A stretch of DNA of 24,646 bases from an uncultured Mollicutes bacterium (GCA_900538885.1 UQAI01000022.1:1-24646); one strand, 5' to 3'. Positions 7,934 to 15,762 are shown, counted from the first letter of the stretch. Notes: generated by a model not told the origin, from the sequence alone. Program-made: numbers and translations.

Positions 7934-7965
7934 TAAAAGAAGACTATGAAGTATAATTCATAGTC
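7934..7965 (-). terminator. Terminator of the broken ABC permease unit
   Basis: GACTATGA (7942-7949) and TCATAGTC (7958-7965) form a perfect 8-bp stem with an 8-nt loop. On the minus strand UUCUUUU follows (7941-7935). It separates the decayed ABC locus from the CmpB operon promoter. Confidence 0.75.
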
Positions 7966-7993
7966 GACTAGTGATATTTATATACTTATAGTT

Positions 7994-9095
7994 TTAATCA
8001 ATTCCTTTTAATGATTCAACCATATCAATTTTTCTATTTTTTCTAGCAATCAAAACACTTACAACTAGTGATAATAAAAGGGTAAGTATTATTGTTAGAA
8101 AGTAAGTTAAAACTCCTACTTTTGGAACCATTTCATATTCACTTGCTAATTTTTTAATCAAGAACTTCAATGTAGCTACACCTAGAGGAATTCCTAGAAG
8201 TACACCAATCCCTGAAAGCCATAAATTTTGACTAATCAATAAATTACCAATTCTTTTATAGCTAGTCGATGCATTGTCGTTACCATAATTAAAATAGCAA
8301 TTGCAAGGAATAAAACGGGAAGAATTGAACCCATGGTTTTTCCTTCATCAGCTTCACCTTGTGATTAAGCATAGATAACAGTTTCTTCTTTTGATAAGAC
8401 AATTGTTGTTTTACTTAATACTTTATCAATTTCTTCAGATATTTCCCTCTTACTAAGATCTGAACTAATGTTGATTTGTGGATAAAAGGTCATTCCTAAA
8501 TGTTTTTTCATTAGAGTAGGTGAAGCATATACGAACCCATAATTTGTAAAGTCAGGCATTAACTGTGTTTCATCGGAACACAAATTAAATATTCACTTGA
8601 TTTTACTAGGCCCTTAACCTTTCCCGTTATTTCTAATTCTTTATAAACAATAGTTATTTCATCGCCAACTTTAATATTATTTTTATCAGCATATTGTTTT
8701 GATAACCACATTCCATCTTCACTATTTTCATCATATTTTTCACCATCACCTATTAACATAAAATTAGAAACATTGAAGTTTTCAGTTATGGTAATCGCTA
8801 ATACTTTTTTTGTATCTTTTACAATAGTATTGACAGATATAAATCTTGTTGCGGCCTCTACCCCTTCAATATTTTTTACTTTTGTAAAGGCTTCTTCACT
8901 AAATCCATTTTCATTTAAAGCTCTGTAATCAGCAAAGCCGGTACTTTCAAAGAATGATGATGTATTTTTATCAATACTATACCATTCCATATTAAATCCC
9001 ACAAATATTCCAACCCCGATTGCGATCATAATAATCATCGAAATAAATTGAGCTTTATATAGTTTTATCGTTCGTAATAGTTTTTTAAATAACAT
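7994..9095 (-). pseudogene. Decayed FtsX/MacB-type ABC transporter permease
   Basis: Three frames together outline one large permease. The N-terminal piece (9095-8559) has an N-terminal cytoplasmic start, a membrane helix (about residues 15-35) and an extracytoplasmic domain. At 8574/8575 one base is missing: the frame reads ...ICVP then MKHS-stop, whereas restoring a base gives ICVP-DETQLMPDF and continues in the 8583-8365 frame. That frame meets TAA at 8365-8367 (GCT TAA TCA), after which the same frame continues as GEADEGKTMGSILPVLF, a recognisable permease segment. At about 8250-8265 it jumps, with the expected middle of the protein missing, to the C-terminal helices (SYKRIGNLLISQNLWL...), ending in ARKNRKIDMVESLKG. 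Full-length relatives are around 750-800 aa. The gene cannot make a functional permease. Confidence 0.88.
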
Positions 9096-9096
9096 A

Positions 9097-9654
9097 TTAC
9101 AACTCTACTTCCTCAACACTTGCAGGATGTGGTTGATCCTCACATGATTTAATTTTACCATTTTTTACTCTAATAACTGTATCAGCAATTTTCGCAAGAG
9201 CTCTCGCAATTGAAACTCTTTGTTGTTCACCACCTGAAAGTTCCGATGGAAAATTATTAAGATGGTCAAGTAAACCAACTTCATTAAGCATTTCCTTCGC
9301 ATCAAGATGATCTTTAGATATTTCATTAACCAAAGCTATATTTTCATATACAGTTAGAGTTGGAATTAAATTATAAAATTGAAAAATAAAACCAACCTTA
9401 GTTGCTCTATATTCCGCAAGTTCATCACTTGATAACTTGGAAATATCTTTACCACTTACAATAATTTTGCCTTTACTTGGACTATCTAATCCTCCAAGTA
9501 AATTTAGAAGTGTCGATTTCCCTGCTCCACTTGGACCAAGAATTACAACTAATTTTCCTTCATCTAAACTTAAATCAACTTCATCAAGGGCTTTTAAGAT
9601 ATGATCACCACTTGTATATATTTTACTTACTTTTTTAAATTCTACTATTTTCAC
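9097..9654 (-). pseudogene. ABC exporter ATPase lacking Walker B (in-frame deletion)
   Basis: The 185-aa reading frame is a MacB/LolD-like ATPase with Walker A GPSGAGKS (40-47), Q-loop Gln92 and the signature LSGGEQQ (139-145). Directly after SIARALAK (148-155) it continues with IADTVIRVKNGKI, which in relatives comes after the H-switch. Walker B (DEPT), the D-loop and the switch His, roughly 45-50 residues, are missing, and the reading frame is preserved across the junction at 9189/9190. An ATPase without these elements should not hydrolyse ATP. The start is GTG 9654 with AAGGAG (9662-9667). It ends one base before the start of the permease pseudogene. Together they are a dead exporter of the kind often associated with peptide or antimicrobial efflux. 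Confidence 0.88.
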
Positions 9655-9670
9655 TATATTCTCCTTTCAA

Positions 9671-9702
9671 AATAAATAGCTTACAGGAACTATTCTGTAA
9701 GC
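9671..9702 (-). terminator. Terminator of the feo operon
   Basis: GCTTACAG (9679-9686) and CTGTAAGC (9695-9702) make a perfect 8-bp stem with an 8-nt loop; UAUUUAUUUU follows on the minus strand. It is located 15 nt past the FeoB-associated peptide gene and just upstream of the dead ABC ATPase. Confidence 0.8.
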
Positions 9703-9717
9703 CATTTATTATATCCA

Positions 9718-9894
9718 CTATTTTTTAGGTTCTATTTTATTTATCACTTTACAGCAGCCTTCACGATGAGGACAACAACAACAGCCAGATGCACATGATG
9801 ATTTTCCTCTTTTTTTATTTATTATTCTTAAGACTATTGGTAGTAAAACTAAACTAACGGCAACTACAATTATTATGTATTCAAACCATTCCAT
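9718..9894 (-). CDS. FeoB-associated Cys-rich membrane peptide
   Basis: A 58-aa protein. ATG 9894 is preceded by AAAGGGGG at 7-nt spacing, and it ends with TAG at 9718-9720. Residues about 5-25 form one membrane helix, followed by a basic stretch (RIINKKRGK) and a Cys cluster: Cys34, Cys38-Cys41 and Cys47-Cys48 (seven Cys, including four in a row). This is the typical layout of the FeoB-associated Cys-rich membrane proteins (PF12669 type) encoded after feoB in Firmicutes, analogous in position to FeoC. It starts 22 nt after feoB and is followed by the operon terminator. A role in assembling or gating the Fe2+ transporter is inferred from context; the cysteines could bind iron. Confidence 0.88.
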   Translation of the reverse strand: MEWFEYIIIVVAVSLVLLPIVLRIINKKRGKSSCASGCCCCPHREGCCKVINKIEPKK

Positions 9895-9915
9895 AAAATT
9901 TCCCCCTTTAAGTTT

Positions 9916-12285
9916 TTATTTTGTTGCGACTTTCTTTTTACCTATTTTACCAGTAACAAATAAGCCACATAATACAATACCAGCAATTACTACAAGAGCA
10001 ACAGCGATTGCGGCAGGCCAGCATACTTCAATTAAAGTACCAAACCAATAAACGATAAATGATACAACATATGATAATCCTAACCACCAAGCTAGTGTTA
10101 CCCAGAAGCCTTTTTTACTACTTTCTGATTTTGCGGTTGAAACAGCAGCGAAACAAGGAAGTGTAAATAGGTTGTATGCAGCGAAAGCATAGATTGCAGC
10201 AGTAGAAATACCTGTTGCAGCCATACCAGCTTCATCTAATCCAAGTTGTGCCATTGTTGTAACGACATCTTCTTTAGCAATTAAGCCCGTAACTGTTGCA
10301 GTACTATAAGCCCAGCCAAATTCAACTTGTGCCCAACCAAGAGGGTAGAAAATGTATTTTAAACCATGACCGATACTTGCAAGCATACTATTTTCAATTT
10401 CAACTGGTCCTTGCCAGAAGGCCCAACCATAAGTTGATAAGAACCAAATTAAGATAATTGAAGCTGTGACAATAGTTGAAGCCTTATATAGGAAGTGTTT
10501 AAATTTTTCCCAAAGGTGAGCAAGTAAATTCTTAACTTGTGGTCTATGATATGCAGGAAGTTCCATAATGAATGGAGGCACTTCTTTATGTTTACTAAAT
10601 AATTTCATAATTATTGCAGCAACAATTGCGACAACGATGCCTAATAGATAAATTGAGAATACAAAGATATCACCTAGAGAACCACCAACAACAACTGCAA
10701 GCATTGTCCAAATTGGAGCTTTCGCACCACAACTGAAGAATGGGGTCAACCTAATGGTTAAGTCTCTTTCCTTTTCATCTTCTAGTGTCTTAGTAGCGAT
10801 CATTGCAGGAACACTACAACCAAATCCCATAAGTAGTGGGATAAATGATTTACCAGATAGGCCAAATTTTCTAAATGCTCTATCCATAATGAAGGCAACA
10901 CGTGCCATATAACCTGAATCTTCAAGGATTGATATAAATAAGAATAATAGTAATACTTGAGGTATGAAACTAAATATTGCATCAATACCAGTTAATACAC
11001 CATCAATAACAAGACCAGTGTACCATTTACCAGCAGGCATAAAGCCTTCAAATAAACCAATTAGTGATCCTGTAGCAAATCCCATCCAACTTTGTAGGAA
11101 TACGCCTGGAGAAGGAAGGGCCATTGTAACTTCACTTACATCATAACCTTCATATACTGTTCCATTTTCAACGATGTCACTAACAACTTCAGCGATTGCA
11201 TCTTCTTGATCATCTTCGGCTTTAGCTAAGATTTCAGCAACCCATAGAATATCTTTATTTTCTTCATCACTAACAAATCCGCTTACACTTTCATTAACTA
11301 AATCTTCATAACCCATACCTGAGAAAATATTTATTGCGGTTGGATTAGAGATTTCAGCTTTACCACCTGAGAAGGTTGATAGACCTAAGAAATCTGCTGA
11401 GAAGACAACATGGAATACTAGGAACATTATAACTAAGAAAATAGGAATACTCCAAATACGATGTGTCAAAACTTTATCAATCTTATCAGATTTACTTAAA
11501 ACTTCTTTACTGTCTTTTTTAACTACTGTTTTACTAAAGTTTTTAGTAATGAATTTATATCTTTCATCTGCGAAAACAGCTTCAAAATCACCATCAAAAT
11601 CTTCAGTATTAACTTTAGCCTTTAATGCATTTACTTCATTTAAAATGTCTGTATGATTCTTAACTTCTAGTTCATCATTTTCGATTAACTTAGTAGCGTG
11701 GAATAATGGGCTTTCAACTTTACCTTTAAATTTTGTTTCAGTTTCTTTAATTAAATCAACTAAAGCTTTATTCTCAACAACAGTGAAACCTTCACGTTTT
11801 GTTTTAGTTGCCTTATAAGCAACTTCCATTAATTGTTTGATTCCCTCACCTTTTAAGGCACTTATTTCAACAACTGGAACATTTAATTTTCTTTCTAGTT
11901 CACTTACAAGAATTGTAGTTCCACTTTGTTTAACAACGTCCATCATGTTAAGCGCAACAACCATAGGGACATCGATTTCCAAAAGTTGAGTTGTTAAATA
12001 TAAGTTCCTTTCAAGGTTAGTGGCATCGACAACGTTAATGACACAATCAGGATGTTCATCAATAATAAAGTTTCTTGAAACGATTTCTTCTGGTGTATAA
12101 GGACTTAATGAGTAAATACCAGGAAGGTCAACGATATCAACCTTTTCACTTAACTTCTTATAAACGCCTTCACGTTTATCAACAGTTACACCAGGCCAGT
12201 TACCAACATGGGCAGTGGCACCAGTTAATGAATTAAACAATGTGGTTTTACCACAATTGGGGTTTCCCGCAAGTGCAAATTTCAT
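9916..12285 (-). CDS. feoB: Ferrous iron transporter FeoB
   Basis: A 789-aa inner-membrane Fe2+ importer with an N-terminal G-protein domain. The G1 P-loop is GNPNCGKT (7-14), the switch-I/G2 region is HVGNWPGVTV (26-35), G3 is DLPG (53-56), G4 is NMMD (113-116) and G5 is SALKG (142-146). A helical GDI-like spacer follows (about 165-280), then the membrane part with two Gate/nucleoside-recognition domains, including GFGCSVPAMIATKTL and the pore-region FFSCGAKAPIW. A long acidic loop (about 295-400) separates the first membrane helix from the rest, as in many Firmicutes FeoB. ATG 12285 overlaps the stop of feoA as TAATG, implying translational coupling. The sequence appears intact and full length, and the peptide gene downstream completes the operon. 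Confidence 0.97.
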   Translation of the reverse strand: MKFALAGNPNCGKTTLFNSLTGATAHVGNWPGVTVDKREGVYKKLSEKVDIVDLPGIYSLSPYTPEEIVSRNFIIDEHPDCVINVVDATNLERNLYLTTQLLEIDVPMVVALNMMDVVKQSGTTILVSELERKLNVPVVEISALKGEGIKQLMEVAYKATKTKREGFTVVENKALVDLIKETETKFKGKVESPLFHATKLIENDELEVKNHTDILNEVNALKAKVNTEDFDGDFEAVFADERYKFITKNFSKTVVKKDSKEVLSKSDKIDKVLTHRIWSIPIFLVIMFLVFHVVFSADFLGLSTFSGGKAEISNPTAINIFSGMGYEDLVNESVSGFVSDEENKDILWVAEILAKAEDDQEDAIAEVVSDIVENGTVYEGYDVSEVTMALPSPGVFLQSWMGFATGSLIGLFEGFMPAGKWYTGLVIDGVLTGIDAIFSFIPQVLLLFLFISILEDSGYMARVAFIMDRAFRKFGLSGKSFIPLLMGFGCSVPAMIATKTLEDEKERDLTIRLTPFFSCGAKAPIWTMLAVVVGGSLGDIFVFSIYLLGIVVAIVAAIIMKLFSKHKEVPPFIMELPAYHRPQVKNLLAHLWEKFKHFLYKASTIVTASIILIWFLSTYGWAFWQGPVEIENSMLASIGHGLKYIFYPLGWAQVEFGWAYSTATVTGLIAKEDVVTTMAQLGLDEAGMAATGISTAAIYAFAAYNLFTLPCFAAVSTAKSESSKKGFWVTLAWWLGLSYVVSFIVYWFGTLIEVCWPAAIAVALVVIAGIVLCGLFVTGKIGKKKVATK

Positions 12286-12518
12286 TATTTTGTTACCTTC
12301 ATTAAAATTTTATTGGCTTCGTCTTTACGAAGTGTTAACTCATAACCTCTAATTGTTACTTCAATTGGATCCCCTAGTGGTGCATACTTTCTTAAAATGA
12401 TTTCAGTATTAGGTGTAACACCCATATCAAATAATCTTCTTTTAATTTTTCCCTCTGCTTCAATTTTTTTAACTTTTCCCTTTTCGTTTAAATTAAATTC
12501 ATTTAGATACTTTTCCAT
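12285..12518 (-). CDS. feoA: FeoA domain protein (second copy, adjacent to feoB)
   Basis: A 77-aa cytoplasmic SH3-like FeoA protein. It has the expected central region GKVKKIEAEGKIKRRLFDMG followed by VTPNTEIILRKYAPLGDPIEVTIRGYELTLRKDEA, the classic FeoA pattern (LxxMGhxxGxxhxhxxxxPhxxPhxhxhxGxxhxLRxxxA). FeoA is thought to dock on FeoB and tune its transport or GTPase cycle. ATG 12518 has AAAGGA upstream. The gene sits 17 nt after the other feoA copy and its TAA overlaps the feoB ATG. Of the two copies, this one keeps the standard FeoA core more completely. Confidence 0.95.
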   Translation of the reverse strand: MEKYLNEFNLNEKGKVKKIEAEGKIKRRLFDMGVTPNTEIILRKYAPLGDPIEVTIRGYELTLRKDEANKILMKVTK

Positions 12519-12535
12519 TTCTTTGATTCCTTTCT

Positions 12536-12748
12536 TTAAGCAACAATAATTTTAAGAGCTGTTTCTTTGTTCAATGCAAGGGTGGTTTCTAAAACTTTAA
12601 CGATTACATCTTTTGGAGTAATAGAGACTACTCTAATTGTTGTTCCTACACATAACCCTAAATTTAATAAATGACGTTTTGTTTTTTCGTCTGTTAGAAC
12701 CTTCGCGATTCTTAAATCCGCATCAAGCGGTGCAATAAATAGTGGCAT
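12536..12748 (-). CDS. feoA: FeoA domain protein (first, shorter copy)
   Basis: A 70-aa FeoA-like protein heading the iron operon. The region DLRIAKVLTDEKTKRHLLNLGLCVGTTIRVVSITPKDVIVKVLETTLALNKETALKI follows the FeoA pattern, but the usual Pro-rich middle and the G-x-x-x-x-L-R ending are altered (TTLALNKETA instead of LRxxxA). ATG 12748 is preceded by AGAAAGGAAATAAT, a good RBS. Paired feoA genes before feoB are common in Firmicutes, and the two products may not be interchangeable. The 5' UTR contains the palindrome array described separately, so this gene is the first target of whatever controls the operon. Confidence 0.88.
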   Translation of the reverse strand: MPLFIAPLDADLRIAKVLTDEKTKRHLLNLGLCVGTTIRVVSITPKDVIVKVLETTLALNKETALKIIVA

Positions 12749-12763
12749 ATTATTTCCTTTCTA

Positions 12764-12892
12764 GTTAGTCATCGCTAACTATTAATGGTTTTTAAAAGCT
12801 ACTTATGTAGCATTTATTGGTTAGCAACTGCTAACTTATTACTGAAATTAAAAGCTACTTATGTAGCATTTAATTGGTTAGTTATTGCTAAC
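12764..12892 (-). promoter_or_regulatory. Tandem array of two alternating palindromes in the feo leader
   Basis: Three copies of GTTAG-N6-CTAAC (12764-12779, 12820-12835, 12877-12892; starts 56 and 57 bp apart) alternate with two identical copies of GCTACTTATGTAGC (12798-12811, 12854-12867; 56 bp apart). The unit is therefore a roughly 56-bp tandem repeat, 2.3 copies long, between the promoter and the first feoA. The GTTAG/CTAAC half-sites recall those in DtxR/IdeR iron boxes (GGTTAG-CTAACC), but the spacer here is 6 bp rather than 1 bp. In RNA the same elements would form five small hairpins. Iron-dependent repression is the likely role; whether a protein or RNA structure acts is open. Confidence 0.75.
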
Positions 12893-12901
12893 TACATATA
12901 T

Positions 12902-12929
12902 ATTTTACTTATTTTTTTTATTTTGTCAA
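12902..12929 (-). promoter_or_regulatory. Promoter of the feo operon
   Basis: On the minus strand a perfect TTGACA (12929-12924) lies 16 nt upstream of TAAAAT (12907-12902). The expected start site, about 12895, directly abuts the first GTTAG-N6-CTAAC palindrome (12892-12877), which is a good place for a repressor. The resulting 5' UTR is about 147 nt. Confidence 0.75.
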
Positions 12930-12964
12930 TATCAAAATATATGAAAACGTTTTAAAATTATTTT

Positions 12965-13534
12965 TTATGAGTAAAAAATAATACCTAGTACAGCTGATAG
13001 TAAAATTAGGATTATTGGTGAGACTTTACGTTTTTCAATTTTCTTAGAATATATGGTTACAAGTCCTAAAATAACAAATATAATAATTCCTTTATAGTCA
13101 ATTGTATTAATATTTGTATATGATACAAAACCAAAAATAGTACTCATAATCATTGTTATAGCAGTTGCGGTAATAAGACCGATAATTGCTGGTCTAATTC
13201 CAGTAAGAGCCGCATTAACACCTGCTAGTTTAAGTAAATTTTTCATAACAATTACAATTAGTAAAATTATTAAAAATGATGGTAAGATTACACCTATGGT
13301 AGATAGAAGGGCACCTAAAAAGCCTGCCTGTGATGAACCAACAAAAGTTGCCATGTTGACCGCAAGTGGACCTGGAGTTGACTCAGATACCGCGACAAAG
13401 TTTAAAAATTCAGATTCTGTTAGCCATCCGTTTTGAACGACACTTTCTTTTATCACCGCAATCATGCCGTATCCACCACCAAATGAGAAAGCTCCAATTT
13501 CTAAAAAGGTAAGAAACAATTTAAGGTAAATCAT
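12965..13534 (-). CDS. Chromate transporter, half-size subunit
   Basis: A 189-aa membrane protein of the ChrA (CHR) family, short type. The N-terminal motif FLEIGAFSFGGGYGMIAVIKESVV (11-34) and the motif ESTPGPLAVNMATFVG (about 51-66) are diagnostic. Short CHR proteins occur as adjacent gene pairs whose products probably form a heterodimer equal to one full-length ChrA (as with B. subtilis YwrA/YwrB). Members of the family export chromate, but many have unknown physiological anions. The start overlaps the stop of the partner gene as ATGA, with AAAGGAG upstream, so the two are coupled. The 3' end overlaps an A/T-only inverted repeat (12958-12981), a weak terminator candidate at best. Confidence 0.93.
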   Translation of the reverse strand: MIYLKLFLTFLEIGAFSFGGGYGMIAVIKESVVQNGWLTESEFLNFVAVSESTPGPLAVNMATFVGSSQAGFLGALLSTIGVILPSFLIILLIVIVMKNLLKLAGVNAALTGIRPAIIGLITATAITMIMSTIFGFVSYTNINTIDYKGIIIFVILGLVTIYSKKIEKRKVSPIILILLSAVLGIIFYS

Positions 13535-14112
13535 TTTTCATTCTCCTTTCTAGTTAGTTTCTTAATTAAATAAACAAATACTCCTACTATTGCGCTTATG
13601 ATAATATATAGAACAGATGAAAAACTAACACCAAAGATTGTGAAAAGAATCACACATAATGTGGTTAAACTAAATATAACGATGTTAAACAAATTTTTCT
13701 CCATTTCTTTAAACATCTTATACCCAGCTGAAAGAATCAAAAAAGTTACGCAAACTTGAATTCCCTTAAATGCATAACCAACATACTCTAAAGATAAAAA
13801 TTTATCTAAGAAAAGGGAAATAACAAATATAATAAGGAAAGCAGGAAGGGTTACAGCTATGGTTGCTAATAAGGAACCCCAAAACTTTCCTACAAGATAG
13901 CCAACATAAGTAGCACTGTTTATCGCAATAGGTCCAGGTGTCGATTCTGATATTGCGATCATATCTAGGAATTCTTCCTTTTTAATCCATTTCTTTTTTT
14001 CTACTAATTCACTTTCTAAAAGTGCAATCATCGCATAACCACCACCAAAAGTGAATAATCCAATTTTAAACATTGTAAAAAATAAATTAAATAAATTTTT
14101 ATTATTTTTCAT
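13531..14112 (-). CDS. Chromate transporter, half-size partner subunit
   Basis: A 193-aa partner of the gene downstream, with the same CHR signatures: MFKIGLFTFGGGYAMIALLESELV (about 14-37) and SESTPGPIAINSATYVG (about 51-67), followed by four to five more hydrophobic segments and a basic tail (KKLTRKENEK). ATG 14112 has AGAGGA upstream. It ends in TGA, the only TGA stop among the intact genes here, and that TGA is part of the ATGA overlap with the next gene. The two half-transporters form a two-gene operon; a modest TAGAAT-like -10 lies upstream but no convincing -35. The specificity (chromate or another anion) cannot be told. Confidence 0.93.
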   Translation of the reverse strand: MKNNKNLFNLFFTMFKIGLFTFGGGYAMIALLESELVEKKKWIKKEEFLDMIAISESTPGPIAINSATYVGYLVGKFWGSLLATIAVTLPAFLIIFVISLFLDKFLSLEYVGYAFKGIQVCVTFLILSAGYKMFKEMEKNLFNIVIFSLTTLCVILFTIFGVSFSSVLYIIISAIVGVFVYLIKKLTRKENEK

Positions 14113-14292
14113 ATTCTATTCCTCTTATTGTATTATTCTACCACAACTTATAAAATACATAAACTATTTTACTATTAAATATGAACAAAACGAATTGTAC
14201 ACTTTTTAAGAACGCGATTCTATAAAAATGTGTCCAAAAAATTTACTCAGATCCAATATACTTACTTAATTTGATATTAAAGGTTATAAGAT
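14113..14292. other. Divergent intergenic region, little recognisable content
   Basis: This is the left part of the 309-bp gap between the divergent chromate and MATE units. It must hold the chromate promoter, but no strong one is visible. The only structure I see is an imperfect inverted repeat (ACACTTTTT at 14199-14207 against AAAAATGTGT at 14224-14233), which could be a minor hairpin or a worn transposon end. The right part (14293-14421) is the MATE promoter and leader. Confidence 0.4.
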
Positions 14293-14321
14293 TTGACTAT
14301 CATTACTATTTATGTTATACT
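14293..14321 (+). promoter_or_regulatory. Promoter of the MATE pump gene
   Basis: TTGACT (14293-14298) and TATACT (14316-14321) are spaced by 17 nt. Transcription should begin near 14328, giving a leader of roughly 94 nt. Confidence 0.7.
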
Positions 14322-14325
14322 TTTA

Positions 14326-14401
14326 GTGCTCACTGGAGGGTAATATTCTAATAAGAGACTACTGGATAAGGTGACAGGATTTTCCTGCTCTTATCCTTTT
14401 T
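14326..14401 (+). promoter_or_regulatory. Attenuator-like 5' leader of the MATE gene
   Basis: A complete intrinsic terminator precedes the coding region. GGATAAG (14364-14370) pairs with CTTATCC (14390-14396), CAGGA (14375-14379) with TCCTG (14383-14387), and T14397-T14401 follows. An upstream ATAAGAG (14351-14357) can instead pair with CTCTTAT (14388-14394), using the same 3' arm, so terminator and antiterminator would be mutually exclusive. ACTGGA occurs twice (14332-14337, 14361-14366). I could not match the leader to a known riboswitch class (TPP, SAM, preQ1, guanidine, purine, ZTP and fluoride considered). A ligand-sensing RNA or a protein-controlled attenuator are both possible. Confidence 0.6.
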
Positions 14402-14421
14402 ATATGACTAGGAGGTAATCT

Positions 14422-15762
14422 ATGGAACTTATTAGCAAACCAATTAAGCCACTCTATTTTAAATACTTACTTACCGCTTTTGGTAGTGCCGTTGTTGGAG
14501 CCATTTATTCAATGGTTGATATGGCCGTTGTTGGACAATATGCTGGTCCTGACGGCACCTCTGCAATCGCACTAATTTTACCAGTTTGGTCAATTATTTG
14601 TAGTTTAGGAATTCTAACTGGTATTGGAGGATCCGTTATTTACGGAACTATTAGAGGGAAAAATGAAAAGGAAAGCTTACATGAAGCAAATAAAGTTTTT
14701 ACATCTTCTTTTATTTTTACATTAATTCTCGCAATTATTATAACGTTTTTTATGTTCTTTTTCTGTGATGAATTATTTAAGGCTTTAGGCGGCAAAGGTA
14801 AATTGTTTGAACTTGGCATGAAATATCTTAGTCCCCTTAGATTTGCGGTTCCATTTTTAGTTTTCAGCCAAATGCTTGGGGCATTTTTACGTAACGATAA
14901 TGACCCAACCCTTGCTACCATTGCAATTGTTTCGACTGCTTTACTTAACATTGTTGGTGATTATGTTTTGACTTTCACTTTTGATCTTGGTATTTTTGGA
15001 GCTGCTCTTGCCACAACGATTTGCAGTATTTTATCAGTTATTATTATGTGTTTTCACTTTTTCAAAAAAAGCAATACTTTAAAGTTTGTTAAGCCCGATC
15101 ACCTATTTAAAGATATGGGTAAAATCTTTGTTAATGGATTTTCAACTTTCGTAGTTGATATTGTTATGGGATTTCTAACAATGCTTTACAATCATCAAAT
15201 TATTCGATATTTAAATAATGATGCTTTATCAATTTTCGGAGTTATCGCAACGATTGGAACGGTTGTTCAATGTTGTAGTTATAGTATTGGGCAAGCCTCA
15301 CAACCAATTTTATCAGCTAATTATGGGGCAAGTAAATATGAACGTATTAAGCAAGTACTAAAATATGCTGTAATCACTTCAATTATTTTTGGATTATTTT
15401 GGTGGGTATTAACGTTTAGTTTTCCAAACTTGATAATAAAACTTTTTATTAAAGTACCAAGTAATAGTGAAATATTAAAGATTGCACCTATAATTGTTCG
15501 TAAATATACTATTGCTTATTTGTTCGTACCTTTTACCATTTTCACAGCCTACTACTTTCAAAGTATTATGCGGCCTGTATCCTCACTCGTAATATCCCTT
15601 GCTAGAGGAATTGTCTTAAGTGGTATCTTTGTAATTATCTTTCCAATTATTTTTGGCAGTGATAACATTTGGCTTTCATCACCTGTTGCTGAAGGAATTG
15701 TTGGAATAGTTTCAATTATTTTAATTATTATTTATACAAAAAAACTTACTAAAAATGCTTAA
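14422..15762 (+). CDS. MATE family multidrug efflux pump
   Basis: A 446-aa membrane transporter with about twelve hydrophobic segments in two related halves, the MATE (MatE) fold. The N-terminal region MELISKPIKPLYFKYLLTAF and the following AIYSMVDMAVVGQYAGPDGTSAIAL (about 27-51) are typical of the DinF/NorM-like branch found in Firmicutes. The second half repeats this with QCCSYSIGQASQPILSANYGA. Members export cationic drugs or metabolites using Na+ or H+ gradients. ATG 14422 has AGGAGG at 14410-14415. The gene is monocistronic, with its own promoter, an attenuator-like leader and a terminator, and it is the only confident plus-strand gene. The leader suggests that expression responds to a small molecule or to ribosome or RNA stress, which is inference. 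Confidence 0.93.
   Translation: MELISKPIKPLYFKYLLTAFGSAVVGAIYSMVDMAVVGQYAGPDGTSAIALILPVWSIICSLGILTGIGGSVIYGTIRGKNEKESLHEANKVFTSSFIFTLILAIIITFFMFFFCDELFKALGGKGKLFELGMKYLSPLRFAVPFLVFSQMLGAFLRNDNDPTLATIAIVSTALLNIVGDYVLTFTFDLGIFGAALATTICSILSVIIMCFHFFKKSNTLKFVKPDHLFKDMGKIFVNGFSTFVVDIVMGFLTMLYNHQIIRYLNNDALSIFGVIATIGTVVQCCSYSIGQASQPILSANYGASKYERIKQVLKYAVITSIIFGLFWWVLTFSFPNLIIKLFIKVPSNSEILKIAPIIVRKYTIAYLFVPFTIFTAYYFQSIMRPVSSLVISLARGIVLSGIFVIIFPIIFGSDNIWLSSPVAEGIVGIVSIILIIIYTKKLTKNA

Noticed and set aside
10800..11146. Short ORFs on both strands inside feoB
   Set aside because: feoB is intact and strongly conserved over this region; the ORFs have no start signals.
12764..12892. feo repeats as a known NiCo-type riboswitch
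   Set aside because: The repeat hairpins are simple 5-bp stems lacking the conserved internal loops of that class; an operator array fits better.
14199..14233. Inverted repeat as a transposon end
   Set aside because: It is imperfect, A/T-rich and has no transposase remnant or target duplication nearby.
14326..14401. TPP riboswitch suggested by GGATAA-like sequence
   Set aside because: The conserved CUGAGA and the paired TPP core are absent; the GGATAAG is simply the terminator stem.
14640..14951. 103-codon minus-strand ORF inside the MATE gene
   Set aside because: Antisense to an intact transporter gene with clear codon structure; no RBS or homology.
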